Below, piece after piece: positions 49,963-63,684 of a stretch of 64,000 bases of DNA. The stretch lies in NCBI GenBank assembly GCA_027605045.1, contig JAQFWX010000179.1:1-64000 (forward strand). The letters run 5' to 3'. The notes under the pieces were generated by a model. That model worked only from the letters and a program-made list of their open reading frames with translations, had not been told where the DNA came from and ran no database searches. The DNA comes from Phallus indusiatus. Taxonomy: Eukaryota > Basidiomycota > Agaricomycetes > Phallales > Phallaceae. Made by a program: the position numbers and the translations under genes. How positions within the stretch are numbered: the stretch's first letter is position 1; each line of letters opens with the position of its first letter.

Positions 49963-52900
49963 TGTTTGAGACAGTTTCAGAGGACCGTGGTAGCAGTTGC
50001 GCTGCTGATCAAGCACGTCATCGTTGGATGATGACTAAAATCATAGCATGCAGCTCATCTGGTTTCCTTTGCTAACACAGGGATGGCATGGGCGTGGCAG
50101 TTTAGCAATAAGCACTGGTTTGAACGGTTCGGGGAGAATGTAATGAATTCCGACCATTCTGCATGGTTTCGCTACAAAACTGTCCGAACATTCCAAGGAC
50201 CAGCGCCACCATTTGCGGTTACGTCAACAACCGTGACGCGTGACGCGCGTAACTTTCTTCAGCAAGTTCCCAGCCCTTTCAACCGAAACTTTCAGTCCAG
50301 TTTGACAACTTGACAAGAGAGTTATCGTGTCAGTGCACAGGAGTTGTATCGAACAAAACAGGCACCATGTTCCAGGAACAGCTTTCTTTTCGCCTTTAAC
50401 ACAGTCGTGAAAATTTATCACTCTACCCCATGTGCTATTCTATCTCCATTGAGTCTTCCATTGGGCTCACTTGAGAAATAGTCTAATACAAGTAAGGAAT
50501 AGGAACTCCCTCCCTTTACTAAATGGAGTCTAGGAACAATATCGTTTTCCCAAATGTCCACACGTACCTCTTCGGCCCCGACCGTCTAAGCGAACGAAGC
50601 TGCAAGTTTTCATGGAAACGCATACCGAATGATGGGTTCTTACTGGCATGAAAGGGGAGCTCACAGCGTCGTTTGGCAAATAAGAGAAGCATCTTTCAAT
50701 GGACAAATTTAGCTATTGCCATTGAGCTACCTCCTAGATTATTATCTGTACGTAACTCGTCTCAAAATAGAGGTCATTTCAGTTCGCGATCTGAGCAGAT
50801 ACATAATCAAAGAACTAATCTTGAGTGATACAGGATAGTATATGAGTCAAGTCGGGGACTGGGAGTTGACTACATCTTTCTCGTTGAACTAGCGAACGTG
50901 AAGCTGTAATCGGTAAAGGCTTGGTTTCTTTTGCTACTTTACGTTATCCGGGCTGATGTTACATGATCCTTAGCAATACGGAAGTTGCGCGTTAATCCCA
51001 AGCGATTGAATTCTCGCCACAAATTAGTCAATCAAAATCTCTCCTCTTTGGGAACTGCTCATTTTTCCCCTGGGAATGTTCATAAGAGATCGTCACGATG
51101 AAGGCTTCGAGGGAAGAAGCTCTACGATGGCGAAAAAAAAGACATCAACAGTGAATAACTTCCATCAATGGAATCCGGAGGATTTGAAGGCCTAGGTACT
51201 GCGTGCACACCTATGGCGCTTCCTACGGGTATGGGATCAAAATCAATTTATACTAACTACTTAGGCGTATGTATTCAGTTCGTGAATATTCTGCCTATAT
51301 ATAAAGTCCGGTATAACTGTTTATCCGTTGTTTTTTGGTCTAGTCAACCAATCAACTGAGGTGGTGCGCAGAAAGGAAAGGTTTGTAGATCGCCATCTAT
51401 GTATAGACCTCAGTTTTTTCTGATCCTCTCGTTTCATACTCCATTTTTTTTGATCTATCTTCGAGCATCGGAAGTTAACGTAGAACTAGAGCTACTGCAG
51501 AGGGGTAACCTCGAAGACCTGAGCTACGTCAACATCATGATAGCACGCAAAGCACCACCGCTATTAAATCATTAGTCGCGGCCGACCTTGAGCTTGATCA
51601 TCGACGTCACAACCAGACTTGATTAAAAATACGTTCAAAAACAGCTCAACTCCTTCTCCCCTTTTTTTGTCGGAGTGTGGTTTTGCGTTGCTTCGAAAGT
51701 CGGGAGGGATCGTCAACTGCCAAAATGTCCGGGGCGGGCTCATAAAAGTCACAATCGTTGCAATCAAAGTAGCTCCATCGATGAGGGTGGAGATTGAGCA
51801 CTAACTTGGACATTGGATATGAAATAATGACAAATGACTCTCAGCCATTATCAAGCCTAACTTATTCCCCGGGAACGTATGTTTTTTGATCAAGGAAGGA
51901 GAACCAGACGAAGATCCTTTTGTGCACAAGTGTGCCAAACTTGCCAGCTCAACTTCTCTTGAATCGGAAAAGACGATCAAGTTATTATATAAATGTAACA
52001 AGATCGCATCACCTTGCGTTCTTTCCAGGTTTCCTTAATGGCCCATACTGGAAATACTCTATGCCAAATAAGAATTCATGCGACAACGGCGATCCCTTGA
52101 CTTTTCATTGGCAGTCAGGCCTATGTGATTTTCCATTCAAATTCGGAACATCATTTCACGTGAGCTATACTTACACGCATTGCGTTGATCAACAACTGCA
52201 GAACGAAAAAAGTGGAGCACCAGCTGGTATGTATATATAACCTTTTAATTAAAGACTCGGAGACTTTGAAGAGGGAAGTTCGAGACTCGGTCGGATCTCG
52301 ATTTGAATAATACATGCTTGCATTGAAGGGGGGGTTCAACTCAATCTGAACGAAATGAAAACACATTGCGTGAGTGCGGGATTGATAAAGTTATCGATGT
52401 TCATATGTAGCTCTCAGTATTTATGCTGACAGCTTCCATTGAATGGAAGGGAAGTTTATGAAGAGAAGTAATCGAGTAACATAAACCCCCTCATTTCAAG
52501 TTTAGCCGGTTATATTTGGGTTTAATGAGCTTTTGTTTAGGTTCAAGGTTTCAAATTGAGAGCTAATAATTGAGGGTCTTGTTGGAAGACTTTAAAGGCT
52601 GTGACGTGGCCACCAAGCAGTGAGAGCATTATTCTAATAACGTCCCATCAAAAATCCACCAAGCACAAAAACAAAGGGAAAAAACTTACTAGTAAATCCA
52701 TTAAACAAAAAGTTTCAATAACGATGGTCGTGGTTGTTTCGGATGCGATGGTGAGAACGTTTTTCCGCCAACGATGTTCTTCGGAATAGCGTTGCTTATA
52801 AAAAGAAAAGCTAGTTATTTATTCCGGTTTTCGATCAGTACCACTGACATGAGATTTTTAGATGTAACAATCTTTTGGATTCTTTTTCCGGCAAAAATCT

Positions 52901-55360
52901 CTCATGATGAGCAGTACGACTCGGAGCACTGGCACAACAACAAAATTGTCGATGGCAGGGACAAAACACCGTGGTACTTTGTTATGCATGTTATGGTTGA
53001 CTTATAGGGGGATTTTCATATGGACAGCCGACACATAACAACTAGCATTCAGCGATCCTCTCGGAAATGAAGGGGTGATTTTGGAATCTTCTCTATGGCA
53101 ATTGATGTCAAAGCACTCGGAGAACGCGTCGGGTTTCGGGAAGATTACTGGTACGTATTACGAGTGTCGGACTCTCAGGACCTTATCACTCAGCTGAGTC
53201 GCAGGCCTTTTGTGATTCTCTTGTTCTCCCGTGACCATGCTTTGAATTCAAACAGTCGCTTGCAATTGCGACTTCTCTTACGAAGTAAAATAGGCGGACC
53301 CAGGTTCTTTGACACTCATAGGCGAAGAGTTTCGATAGGCACTGGGCACTTGTAATCTGTCAATGACATTGCATCAATCAATGTTATAACAAGAAGCCAT
53401 GGATGGATGCAGTGCATTGCACTGCTAACATCACTTCTCCATAAAAGTCAATGGACCTCTCCCTTCCCCCCTAAATATCAAAGAAGAGAAGAAAAGAACA
53501 AACGTAAGTACGACTACTAATAATAAAGTGATATTTTGAAATCTTGATAAGTGCATACCACCCCGAATGGACGGTTTTGATCGGTCAGACGACTGGAATT
53601 TGACTTATGAAAGTTACCCCGGGGAGAAATGTTTGTAAAAAATGATTCATAGGTGACGTACTCCCCGAAAAAACGTTGCGAAAGCCGCTGTTTCCATGGC
53701 CCATGAACCTCCGGTGAGCCGTTTAGCAAATTAAAGCATAACGTTCGTCCTACTAGTATCATATGCTAATAGGTTTGCCTGAGGAAAGATTACTGCTTAC
53801 GGATGATACACAATACCGCCCTGAGAACTCAATAGTTACAGCCATGTACAACAGTGCATTAGTGAGCATCCATTTTTGAATTTCCCAAGGGGTGGACCAA
53901 GTATTGGGAAACCTGGAGGCCCATAATGTTGCGTCCCAATCTGTATAGCAAGCTCGCCTCGTGTCTCGCCACCTCCTAATTCTCAGTCTAAATTTAGATT
54001 GAGAAAACGGGTCCTTTTCCTTTGAAAAAAGGACCAGCAGGGTCCAATCCAACCAAGTCCGGCGATAAAATCCAACATGACATACGTGCGTACCTTTGAA
54101 GGCCTAGGTTTTTAAGGTTCAATAACTGCGTCGAAAGAGGAAGAGGGACGAGAAAGAGAGGCAGCTTAAACTTACAACCGGATGATGATATGTACCGTAA
54201 GTTGTTGACTCAAAATGGTCAAGTTAGAGCCTCCTCACTCCTTCAAATTCAAGTTCGCCCGACGCTGGGCTGGAACGCCACAGCACTGCCAAGTTGGCCT
54301 CTAAACCTTAACAACGAATATTGCTGTGGAAGGAACGTGCTCAATCTAAATTTGTATGATCTTATCTTAATAGCTTTTTTTTGTTCTCCAAAGTCATTGT
54401 GGTGTGGTCACTGTCAGGGCTTGATATGGGCGTTTTGCTGTGCAGCTCTTGAAATGCACGCGGAGGGTTTGCGCCGTTCCAGTTAAGCATTGTTCACCGA
54501 TGAGTGATTAGATGCGTACGCGTGTGATTGATTTCGTGAGACGATCTTCTTTTTTTGTGCCCAATGAGATAATCTATGACATACTGGTATGTGAACATGA
54601 TGCTTTTTCCCCTCTCGCACCCTGCCTCGAGGCGTTGACATGTTTATCCGTCTCACTTTGACGGTGTGCTGGAAATTCCCTCACTAGCACAAGACAGGTC
54701 CAGCCGGTCTTGCGAAATTATCGCCGGATCTAAAGGGACGCGTGTTTGAACAGAAATCATATGAATATCAGAAAAGAACAAAACAATGCGAATGCGTCTT
54801 TTACACATTTATTTATACATCTATTCATACCTAATTGGCCTACGGATCTCTCTCGCCGGAATTTGTTGCGTCATCGGATTGGTTGCCGCAAGTGAATTCT
54901 CAAGTTGCAACAAAACACGCGTTGGTCAGACAACTCAAAATGCAGCGCACCTCATTCACTCCGGATTACAATTTCTGCCTGAAGATCATTCATAATTATA
55001 TTATTATTACAATCCCGATGATGGACTGGTAGTAGTTTGTTTGCGCAGTGTAAGTGAATGTGTGTGGTTGGCATCAGCATTTTAATCAACTGTTTTTTGC
55101 AAAACAAAGTTCAGAACTATCTCTACTACGGTGGGTAGTCGGGCGTCTATCATTATCAATTATCAGAAATCAGATGGTCTAATAGAAATGAGATGAGATG
55201 AGATCTCACTGGCTCGCTCTCACTCACCTTCCGTCCCTTCCTCTGCACCCCATCCGGAGAGGCATGTTTTTCAATAGGACCTGCCTCGTTTCTTTCATTT
55301 AGAAGAGAAAACAAAAACCCCTATCTGTAAATGAAGTAACCTGAGCCCTTACCTGATGGA

Positions 55361-55389
55361 CATACATACATACATAATACATACATACA
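55361..55389. repeat. CATA microsatellite
   Basis: A run of CATA/TACA units with one interruption (TAA). Similar short CATA runs occur near 59118 and 60490. Confidence 0.85.
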
Positions 55390-58300
55390 AAGTCCCTATC
55401 ATTCCCATTCCCATTCCTGAGCTTCGGCCGCGAGCGGGCGCGCGTTTCTTGATAGTGTTTGTTGCGACAATCGCGACATACAATTGCAAAATCTTAGTAT
55501 TAAGAGAAAATGCTTGTGCATACTTGGACTACGGGCTGCCAAAATCAACATCAATAAAGCGGCGTGAAAGAGTCATAAGAAGGCTAGTCAAACAATTTGT
55601 GTGAATGAATAAATTGAAATTGAGTTCAAACATGTACTAGTATTGGTACTGCCTATGGTAGATCCTCTAAAACACGGGCTTACTAAACGTTTTAGGCAAT
55701 TGAGCGGGAAGGGAGGAGGAGGGCAACTCGGCACTTGGCCTAATACCACTTGATTTGACAATAATTGTCTGTTGGCCCATCGAACAACACATCATGGCCA
55801 TACTTGCGCGTTCCACTACTATAGTTGTCACACACCCTGACCTATCAGCCTATCCTCTAAACCCGATAAGTCCAAAAAAACCAGTACCACTGGCGTGTTT
55901 GTGTTATCTGTTAAGTTTAAGTGTCCTCCCCTTCAAAACAAAACAAAAGGCGGTGCTACAAGTCGTGGCTCGCATCCCAAATTTGTTCATGAGTATTATG
56001 TGCCAGTGCATGTTGTCTGAATCCGAAATAGCCGCGTCATTTTGGCCATCAGTCCATCTCATCTGTGGCAACGATGTGAATGGTGGTGGTGGGCTTGTTA
56101 TCTCTTGAGCCAACAAAGGGCCAAACAGATGAACGGGATCTATATCTAGGGACCCCGGCGCGCTCGCCCGCCACTACCACGAGTTCGTCCGTCCCTCCGT
56201 CCGTTCACCCGTCCGACCAATCCGCCCTTCCATGACTCACAACAAGTTAAGATTAGGAGATTGTTTAAACGCGGGCCTCGAGGCCCTGTCAAAGCAAAGG
56301 AAGTTTTATCATTGAGTCTCCTTTGTTGTCCCCAACGTTACCTTGGCGCGGTACAATGCATGGGAATCGAACAAACGTGCCAATCTAATCATAAGAATCA
56401 AAGAAAGAAAAATCAAATAAGCCAGTACACTGAAGCTGTATCCCTCTCCCTCTCTACCTCTCTGCCCGATCATCAAATTCTGCATGGCGGTCCCTGCTTG
56501 TTTTGAAAATGACAGTTGCTTACTTGACTTACTGACAGATACCTAATATCATTAAAAGTAATAATAGCCCATTTGCGCGATCGCAGTATTTTCAAAACCT
56601 ACTCCTAAACTTCATAGGAAGCTGGAGATAACAAATTGCGCTGTTCCGAATGAGCGTTGGTTTACAACTTAGTCTTTATGTAAATGAGGCCAAATGACAC
56701 ATACCTAATAGATACGGCACTAGTTATACCTGTTATCGTTCTCCGGACCAAGTAGTGCAATTGCAAGGAACAATCCGGCCACGACTTATTACTACCAGCG
56801 CTTGGTTTCTTATAATTGGGTTGACGTTTGCCACTCTTCTCTACCATAGAAATGACATTTGAATGGGTCCCATCGAAACCTATGATCCTGCCTACAACAC
56901 GTTTGTCAAGATTAGTTGCCCATGGCTGTGCACCTATTGAATTTGCGTGCTTCGGAGTATGTGTTTGTGTGTGCGTGAGATACGTAAACATATTTGCGAT
57001 GGAGTGGCTTTTGTTTTTAGTTTTATGAGCCAAGGTTTTCAGGCCCAAGTTGGCTATGGTTTGATGTGAAAAGAGGGCGGCATGAAAAGGTCTTTTAGAA
57101 CACCGTCTGCGTAAATTGAACACTCAGCATGCTCCACGTATAAGCTGAACCGGTGCGACACGTTACTGTTCTCTCCACGAGTGGACTCCGACATCCAACG
57201 TAAGGCCCGAGGCGAATAAGAAAAACAAAGGAAACACAAGTCGAGACATATTTCGCGGCGATACATCATGTACCCTGCGCGACAACCGTAGAACACGCGT
57301 TCTTGAACTGGCTGACGTAATAACGGGAGAGAGAGGACCTGAGCTAAACTTGAGAGGCGTGGTTGATGGTAAAGATCCTGAACTTGTGGCTCAACTACTG
57401 TTCATCAGGGAGACATTGAACAAATAACGCATCTATATCTATGATGTGTCCAACATTTTGCCAGGTACCAGCGAATTGCGACCATCAAGTCTGGCCATCA
57501 TGTCAAACTTCGCAGTGGCTCCAAGAGAAAGTAGAAGACCTCCATCCTATGAACGGTCTTTCCGCTATCACGAACAGTGTTGTGTTACCCGCGCGACATA
57601 AGTACATAACATGAGAAGAATTGATGTAAATTTACACCGCTTTTTTGTGCGAGAAACACTCTCACAGCTTTGAACTGATAGATGATGTCATCGGCTGCAT
57701 TTGAGCTGATAGCGCCCCCCGAATCTGAGTCTAAGTCCGAGCTGAATTCCGAATCTTGAGTCCGAATTTTGAGCCCGAGCAATCAGCCAAATTTCATCGT
57801 ACATTCTCAAATACAACAACACATTGAATCCCTTACTTCACACAAAATTCTTATTATATTGACGTGTCGCAGGTCTCTATCGTCATCTCCGAGACGAATC
57901 CGAGGCGAGGAATCAACATGATCGCTCGGACATAAACATGTCGCCGTTAGCAACACGCCCATGTAACTAGATGTTACTTAAATAACTCATAATCACCACC
58001 GGTATGCAGCCCTGACCACTCTCCGAGCCTAGGACGGCTTTCGAACATCAGCCCTGCATTTTCTTTAGATTTGACCCAAAGTGTAATGGATCTTTCGTTG
58101 GATTTGAATTACCATCCCAAGTGTAAGTGTAAGTCAAATAAGCCGAGATCTGCCTTTAAGCTTGGTCCGCTGCTGAAATGTATTAGGTTCTAGACTGCGA
58201 ATGATGGGGTTGGTCTAGTAATTCAGTACGTCTATACCATACATACAATACATACGCCAGTCCCTTGAACATCATCTGCAGCGGAGTTAACCCCTGTATT

Positions 58301-60430
58301 TATGTCCAAAACTGCAATTCGAAACCGAACTTGTGAGCACAATAATCACATGTGGACATCCGTCGCTTCTAAGTCACCGACTCCACAACACTTCTCCAGA
58401 GTCTCCACACCTATACCCACTCGTATTGTCTCACGGCACTAGCAACAGCTCCAGCTCCAACGCTTTAATGAACTTCAGTGGGTGTGATAAAAAATGTTGC
58501 TCCTCGCTCCTAAACTCTTGACAAGTGCCTTTTTAACTCACATAGTGGATAATGAATAGTTATCATGGCTATCTGGTCTCACTGCAATTTTCAAAATCAA
58601 AAGACAAGAGTTTTTTTTTTCAAATCTCGACACTTGGGTACATAAGTGATGTAACGTTTAAGACTAGATCGTCTGCAATTCAAAAGACCCATTGGCACTT
58701 CTGACGAATACCAATATATCATGGACATGACAGCGAAGATCAAGATAGATAATCCCGTAAATGCATATGATTTCAGGTATGACTGCATATATTTGTTCCG
58801 AGGCATCGCTCAATTTGGGAATCCGTATCATTTGGGCACTTTAGAATTTGAACATTGAACATATGTACATGTTGTATTTGCTAACGTGAGTGTCATGTGT
58901 TTGCAGGCATATTTCAAATTGCGTTTGACACTGAAATGTAAATTATGGGGTGGAAATGCAAGATTAGTACTGAAAAACCCTTGGCTTGCTCGCGAGTATG
59001 TTTTGGTTATTCTCGTCGGTATCCGGTTCTGCGCCAAACGAGCCGCTATTAGCTAGACTCCGAGTATGAGCAAGTGAAACGAAAAGACCTAAGCTGTTGA
59101 TATATACTCTGCAATATACATACATACATGTTATTTTGGGATGGAAACTCTATTACATGGATGATAAATAGCAAAACATGGCTGTTCCGAAAATCATCAT
59201 TGGCTTCGCTCAAGAAACCGATGCGCGCATCACCAAAAAGTTTGACAAACTTCAAAACAGATAAACAGATTTGGCGGATTCTGAAGATTATAATCAGAGG
59301 GTCGCGCGCACCAATAGTACTAGAGTACTAGCCTCAAAGCCAAGGGAAAGTCTAGGGTAAGTCCCCGCTTGGAGATCCCGCGCCGGAATATCTTTTACAC
59401 GCGTGTAGGCCCAAGTTTCATTACAGCAGCTTACGAACTTATATGTACTCGCTCACTCAGCTTATACATAGATCAATCATGTCACCCCTCTCGGGTCGGG
59501 TGCGGGTGTTCAGGTTAGGATTCAGGAACCTCAATCTAGTTTCTGTAGCATGGAATATCTAAAATGCCAAACGAGCTGGAATTCGCCGAAAGAAGAGCCG
59601 CAAAAGAGTCTGGCTTTCCGATTAAACTATTATCAATCTATGTGAGCTAGACACCTCTTCTCATTTATGAAAAAAAAGTTCGCCGTTTGTGAATAAACTT
59701 TTTGAAAAATAAGAAGGGAAAAAAAAAGACGGGTCCTGGCCTAGTCCTCTTTTCATTTTCCTTTAAATTGATTATTGAGGCTGTTGTTCTTTTCTTCTCA
59801 TATTTAATCTGATGATTCCCGTTTCTCTTCAAGTTTCCTTTCACGTCCAGTCAGCCAGGAAGGGGAATGCGCTATGTGCCATATATAGTAAAACACACGG
59901 GCAGGCAATATTAGGATATAGATTGAATATGGGATGAAGATTCCATTTCGTGGTCCAGCCGGGGTAAGGTCGAAAAAAGAAGCCCGTACGCGACTCGCTG
60001 AGGACGTTCCGTCGTCGGGTCGTTCGGGTCGGGTTCGCGCGGTCCAGCCTGGAGGAAGGGGGTTGCAGAAGAAGAAAGAGGAAAGAGGGCCTGGGAGATT
60101 ACTATCTACTCCACAGACCACATGCGCTTTGCAGGTTTACTTAAATAAATTACTTACCTCTCAAGCGCGGTAAACCTAACATAAGGTTCTGTGAGAGTTA
60201 ACGCGCGACTCGGACACGAGGCTTGTACTGTCATCATAAGAACCATGTATTGAAGAAGGGGAAGCCTTGAAGCTTGAGGACGGAACAGGTATCTACCCTT
60301 ATGAACTATGATGTTATGTACTACACGATTATTACGATGAGATCTATTATCTGAATTCTGCCGTGGCCGTTTGTTCGATGTCATTGACATTGCGCATACC
60401 AATTTGCCATAGACGGCTATTAACCAAAAT

Positions 60431-60449
60431 AGAGAGAGAGAGAGAGAGA
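60431..60449. repeat. AG dinucleotide microsatellite
   Basis: Nineteen bases of uninterrupted AG repeat on the plus strand, in non-coding sequence. Confidence 0.9.
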
Positions 60450-62111
60450 ACCCGGGTCGGCCAGGGCATACATGAACGATGGATAATATGTACATACATA
60501 CAAGACAAGGTCATTAATATTTTTACCATATACATACATTGTATGGTCGTCTGACCCCGTCGGCCTTTTAGAAAATTGCTTATGCACCCTCAATAATGGT
60601 ATTATGTACGTCGGTCATTAGAGTTGATCGTCGGATAACACGAAGATCTTGAACGATTCGGAGGAAATCTAGATTGTACCTTGCGCGCGGACGGCTACGT
60701 ACATACGCATATTATAGCAAATTCAGCGAGTTCATCATGATCATGCACAAACGTCCAGCTTCGATGAGGTCCCACCTCAAAAACTTGAAGACTGTACATA
60801 AAAAAAAAAAGAAAACCCGTCTAATCTCAAATTCGACACCAAAGAGAACAACTTAAACTTTCTGCTTCTTTAAAAAAGCACCGGTAATACCCTTCCCATG
60901 AAATATCACACCGGATCTCAAAAACAAAGAACGAGACCTTGTATGGATCAGCTTTTTCATTCGGGCAAGATATTCATCCAGAGCAAAGCTGACGTCAACA
61001 AAGGAAGGACAAAAGGACAAAAAATTACCATCGGCTATCCGGGGATCCATAATCTTATAACCCATAATGCATAATGCATACCAATCCATCGTCCTCCGTA
61101 CTCCGTACGCCGTCGTCGGTCTTCTTCGTTTTAATAAGTACCGCCTCATAAAGATTAATATTTTTTACATGTTCCATAGCCAGTCCTGTTCTGTTTTTGT
61201 CATACATAACATCATTTCTTTTTTAAATGATTTTATTTCCGCAATAGTCTGCTTTGTTACTTAAAGAACGAGAGCGGCGATCATAGCCAAATGAGAAGGA
61301 CGATCGGAAGACAAAACAGATTAACAAACACCTCAGCTATAAAGAAAAGGATTCCGGAGATTACAAATAATCACCCCGCTTTACAAGAAATGAAGCTTGA
61401 AGCTTTCTCAAGTTCAAAAATAGGAACGCATCACACCACAAGAGTTTGAGTGAGAGAAAAAAATACTGTCGTACACTATATTATATACCTAAAAAAGCCC
61501 AAAAACAGAACAAAAATAGGAAGCTAGTACTACTAATGGGAAACAAAAAAACAACACAACACATTGGACGAGGGGGCGTTGGTAGGCAGAGAGAAAAAAG
61601 GAAAATAGAAGTCAGAATAGTACACTATATTCTATATGTATGTATGATTGGATGAAGGGGAAGGGGAGAAGGAAACACCTGAGAATGAAATGGAATATGG
61701 ATGGGGAATGGAATGGGGTAACTATATGAGATATGAAGATATATGTGAACAGATGATACGTGGGAGAGAGAGAGAGAAGGAAAAGAATATACGCCGGTGG
61801 TAGTGTAGTGTTTAGGAGAGCGGGACAATCATAAAATAGGACGGAGGAAGAGAGAAGAAAGTTCGTGTAAAGAGTCATGAATGAGGAAAAATAGTACATG
61901 GTTGGAAATCGAGCGGATTCAATCGATAACGAGAATAGAGAAAAGTTGCGCGGCCGAGTGACTGGTATAAAGCGAAAGCGGTGAACCAAAAAAATAAACA
62001 GGTTTCTCAAAGCGACGATCGGGAAGGAGAGAATGAAAGGGAATAAAACATAAGCGTGTCATAGTCGGGTATAGAGGGGGAATTGGGGGGAATGAAAAGA
62101 TATCTTGACCT

Positions 62112-63684
62112 CTAAAATGTAGGCAGCTGATATCTCTGTGGTCTCCGCTCATGCGGCGCCGGAATAGTCTGTGGTCTCCGAACACGAATGGGTCCGTCGA
62201 CAATAACAGGATTAGCGAGCTTCTCTCGCTCTTCCTCTTCAATTCTCTCCGCCTCGACTTCATATCGGAGTCTACCATCCGGTAAGCGACTGTCCCACCT
62301 CGGAGAATACTGTTTAGGTTCCCAACGACCCCCACCAGCCGCTTTACACGTCTGACTGGGATCTTTGAGTGGGTACCTATCTAAATCGCCTTCAAGCTTT
62401 GTGGTCTTGACGACAGGTGGATCAGGCCAATATGGGTTAGAGTAAGTCCGATGACGTGGCGATCCGGATCGGGCTCTAGCTCGTGGTATGATAACATTGA
62501 GTGGCGTATCGTCTGGAGGTGTAGAGGGTGATAATGTTGAGAGCGAGGAGTATGAATTCACAAGTGGGACAACGGGTTTAGGTGTGGATGTAGTGGCGTT
62601 GTTGGATAATCGACTGGCTGATCTTAATGACGATGTGTCTTCTTCTGAGCTGGTTGACGATCTCGAGGCGGATTTGAATCCGTGAAGCTGGTCAAAGCAA
62701 TCATCGCATACGCGGGCTTCATAGACTGGAGCAGTTGGTGATGCGAATTGGTGTATCGGTGTATCGCGAGGGGGTAGTAGGAATGGTAATTTGGAGGCGT
62801 CGAGCAAAGGTGTTGTTCTGGCTGAGCATGCACGGCAGTAGATTCCGCCACATTTGCGGCAGTGCTAGAAAAAAATGAAAAAAGGCGGGTCTTGTGATGA
62901 GCAACCCGAAATTATCCTGTGCAACCTGTGGTGACTCACGTGTTTACGCTCCCAAACGGAGAACTTGACTTTACAGGCGTATTTGTCGCATTTGTTAGCT
63001 AAGCTGTCAGGCTAAACAACGATAAATGATTAGTTTCTTGCCGGAACATCCTGAAACTGTTACCACGAGATACTGACCTTCCAGAGAGTGCGGGGAATGA
63101 GGACAGCGAGATGTTCGTTTCTCCGGCATTGAGAGGGAATAGGGTGTGTTATCACCCTTGAAGATTGATGTGATGACGGTTGTCGATCTCTGGATTTCGA
63201 CAAGGAAAATGAGAATGACAAGGACTGTGATCCTGAATGGGGAAGACGAGCACGGTCGAGTGATGCGAGATCTGGAGCCGAGGCTGAGCCAGAGTTGGAA
63301 GAGCATGAAGTGTTATCTGAGATAGGAGAGAGTATAGATGAAGCACACGAGTCTGAAAGAAGTATGAATGTTAAGCCAAGGCGGAAGGTAGAGTATGCAA
63401 TAAGACGCGCACGCACCATTGTTGTAACCCATAAACAAAGACATTCCATCGTTCTCACTATCTCTCCGACTAACCGTTGGTTTGATGCTCAAAACCGGTA
63501 CGGGTTGCGATGAAGTTGGAGGAAGCACGAGTGGCAATTGGCTGTCTGCAAGCTTCTTCTGAGGCAAGTCGGCTAGTGGTTGAGACTGTTGCGACTCGGC
63601 CTGTTGAAACTGCTGCTGCTGCTGTTGCTGTTGTTGTTGCTGAGCATCGAAAGCGATTATGCGTTGTGTTAATGAAGAAGGCAT
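62112..63684 (-). CDS. FYVE zinc-finger protein
   Basis: Endosomal phosphatidylinositol 3-phosphate-binding protein by family. Start at 63684, MPSSLTQRIIAFDAQ, followed by a glutamine run encoded by CAG/CAA (about 63610-63640). A phase-1 intron (about 63316-63405) joins to DSCASSILSPISDN, a Ser-rich linker, then HLAVLIPRTLWK. Another intron joins to PDSLANKCDKYACKVKFSVW. The FYVE core RKHHCRKCGGIYC is itself split by an intron after RKH. ACSARTTPL follows, and the last zinc pair is in VCDDCF. The first Cys pair is C-X4-C instead of C-X2-C. The C-terminal ~200 residues are Ser/Pro and Arg-rich, ending RRPQRYQLPTF. No other domain is visible; resembles uncharacterised fungal FYVE proteins, exact orthologue unknown. 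Confidence 0.88.

Larger units (their letters stand above)
49963..62111. other. 12-kb region without a supportable gene
   Basis: Only short frames (none over about 155 codons) are present on either strand. I looked for motifs in those at 51920-52240, 53759-54052, 54190-54486, 56662-57123 and 61612-62010 and found none. There is no reverse transcriptase, integrase or transposase signature and no tRNA. Microsatellites are scattered through it: CATA at 55361-55389, GAGAT near 55188-55203, AG at 60431-60449 and GA near 61763-61777. The stretch next to 62111 is rich in purines on the plus strand. It may be regulatory, contain non-coding RNAs, or be remains too decayed to read. Confidence 0.5.

Noticed and set aside
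56160..56240. Cluster of CGTCC/CCGTC units resembling a repeat array.
   Set aside because: Spacing is irregular and the units are short; a pyrimidine-rich low-complexity patch, with no CRISPR-like structure.
56340..56370. GTTCGATTCCC on the minus strand, like a tRNA T-loop.
   Set aside because: The flanking T-stem does not pair and no A box lies at the right spacing.
61612..62010. 132-codon minus frame rich in Phe, Ser and Leu next to the FYVE stop.
   Set aside because: Arises from purine-rich plus-strand sequence; several overlapping frames share the same low complexity and none shows a domain.
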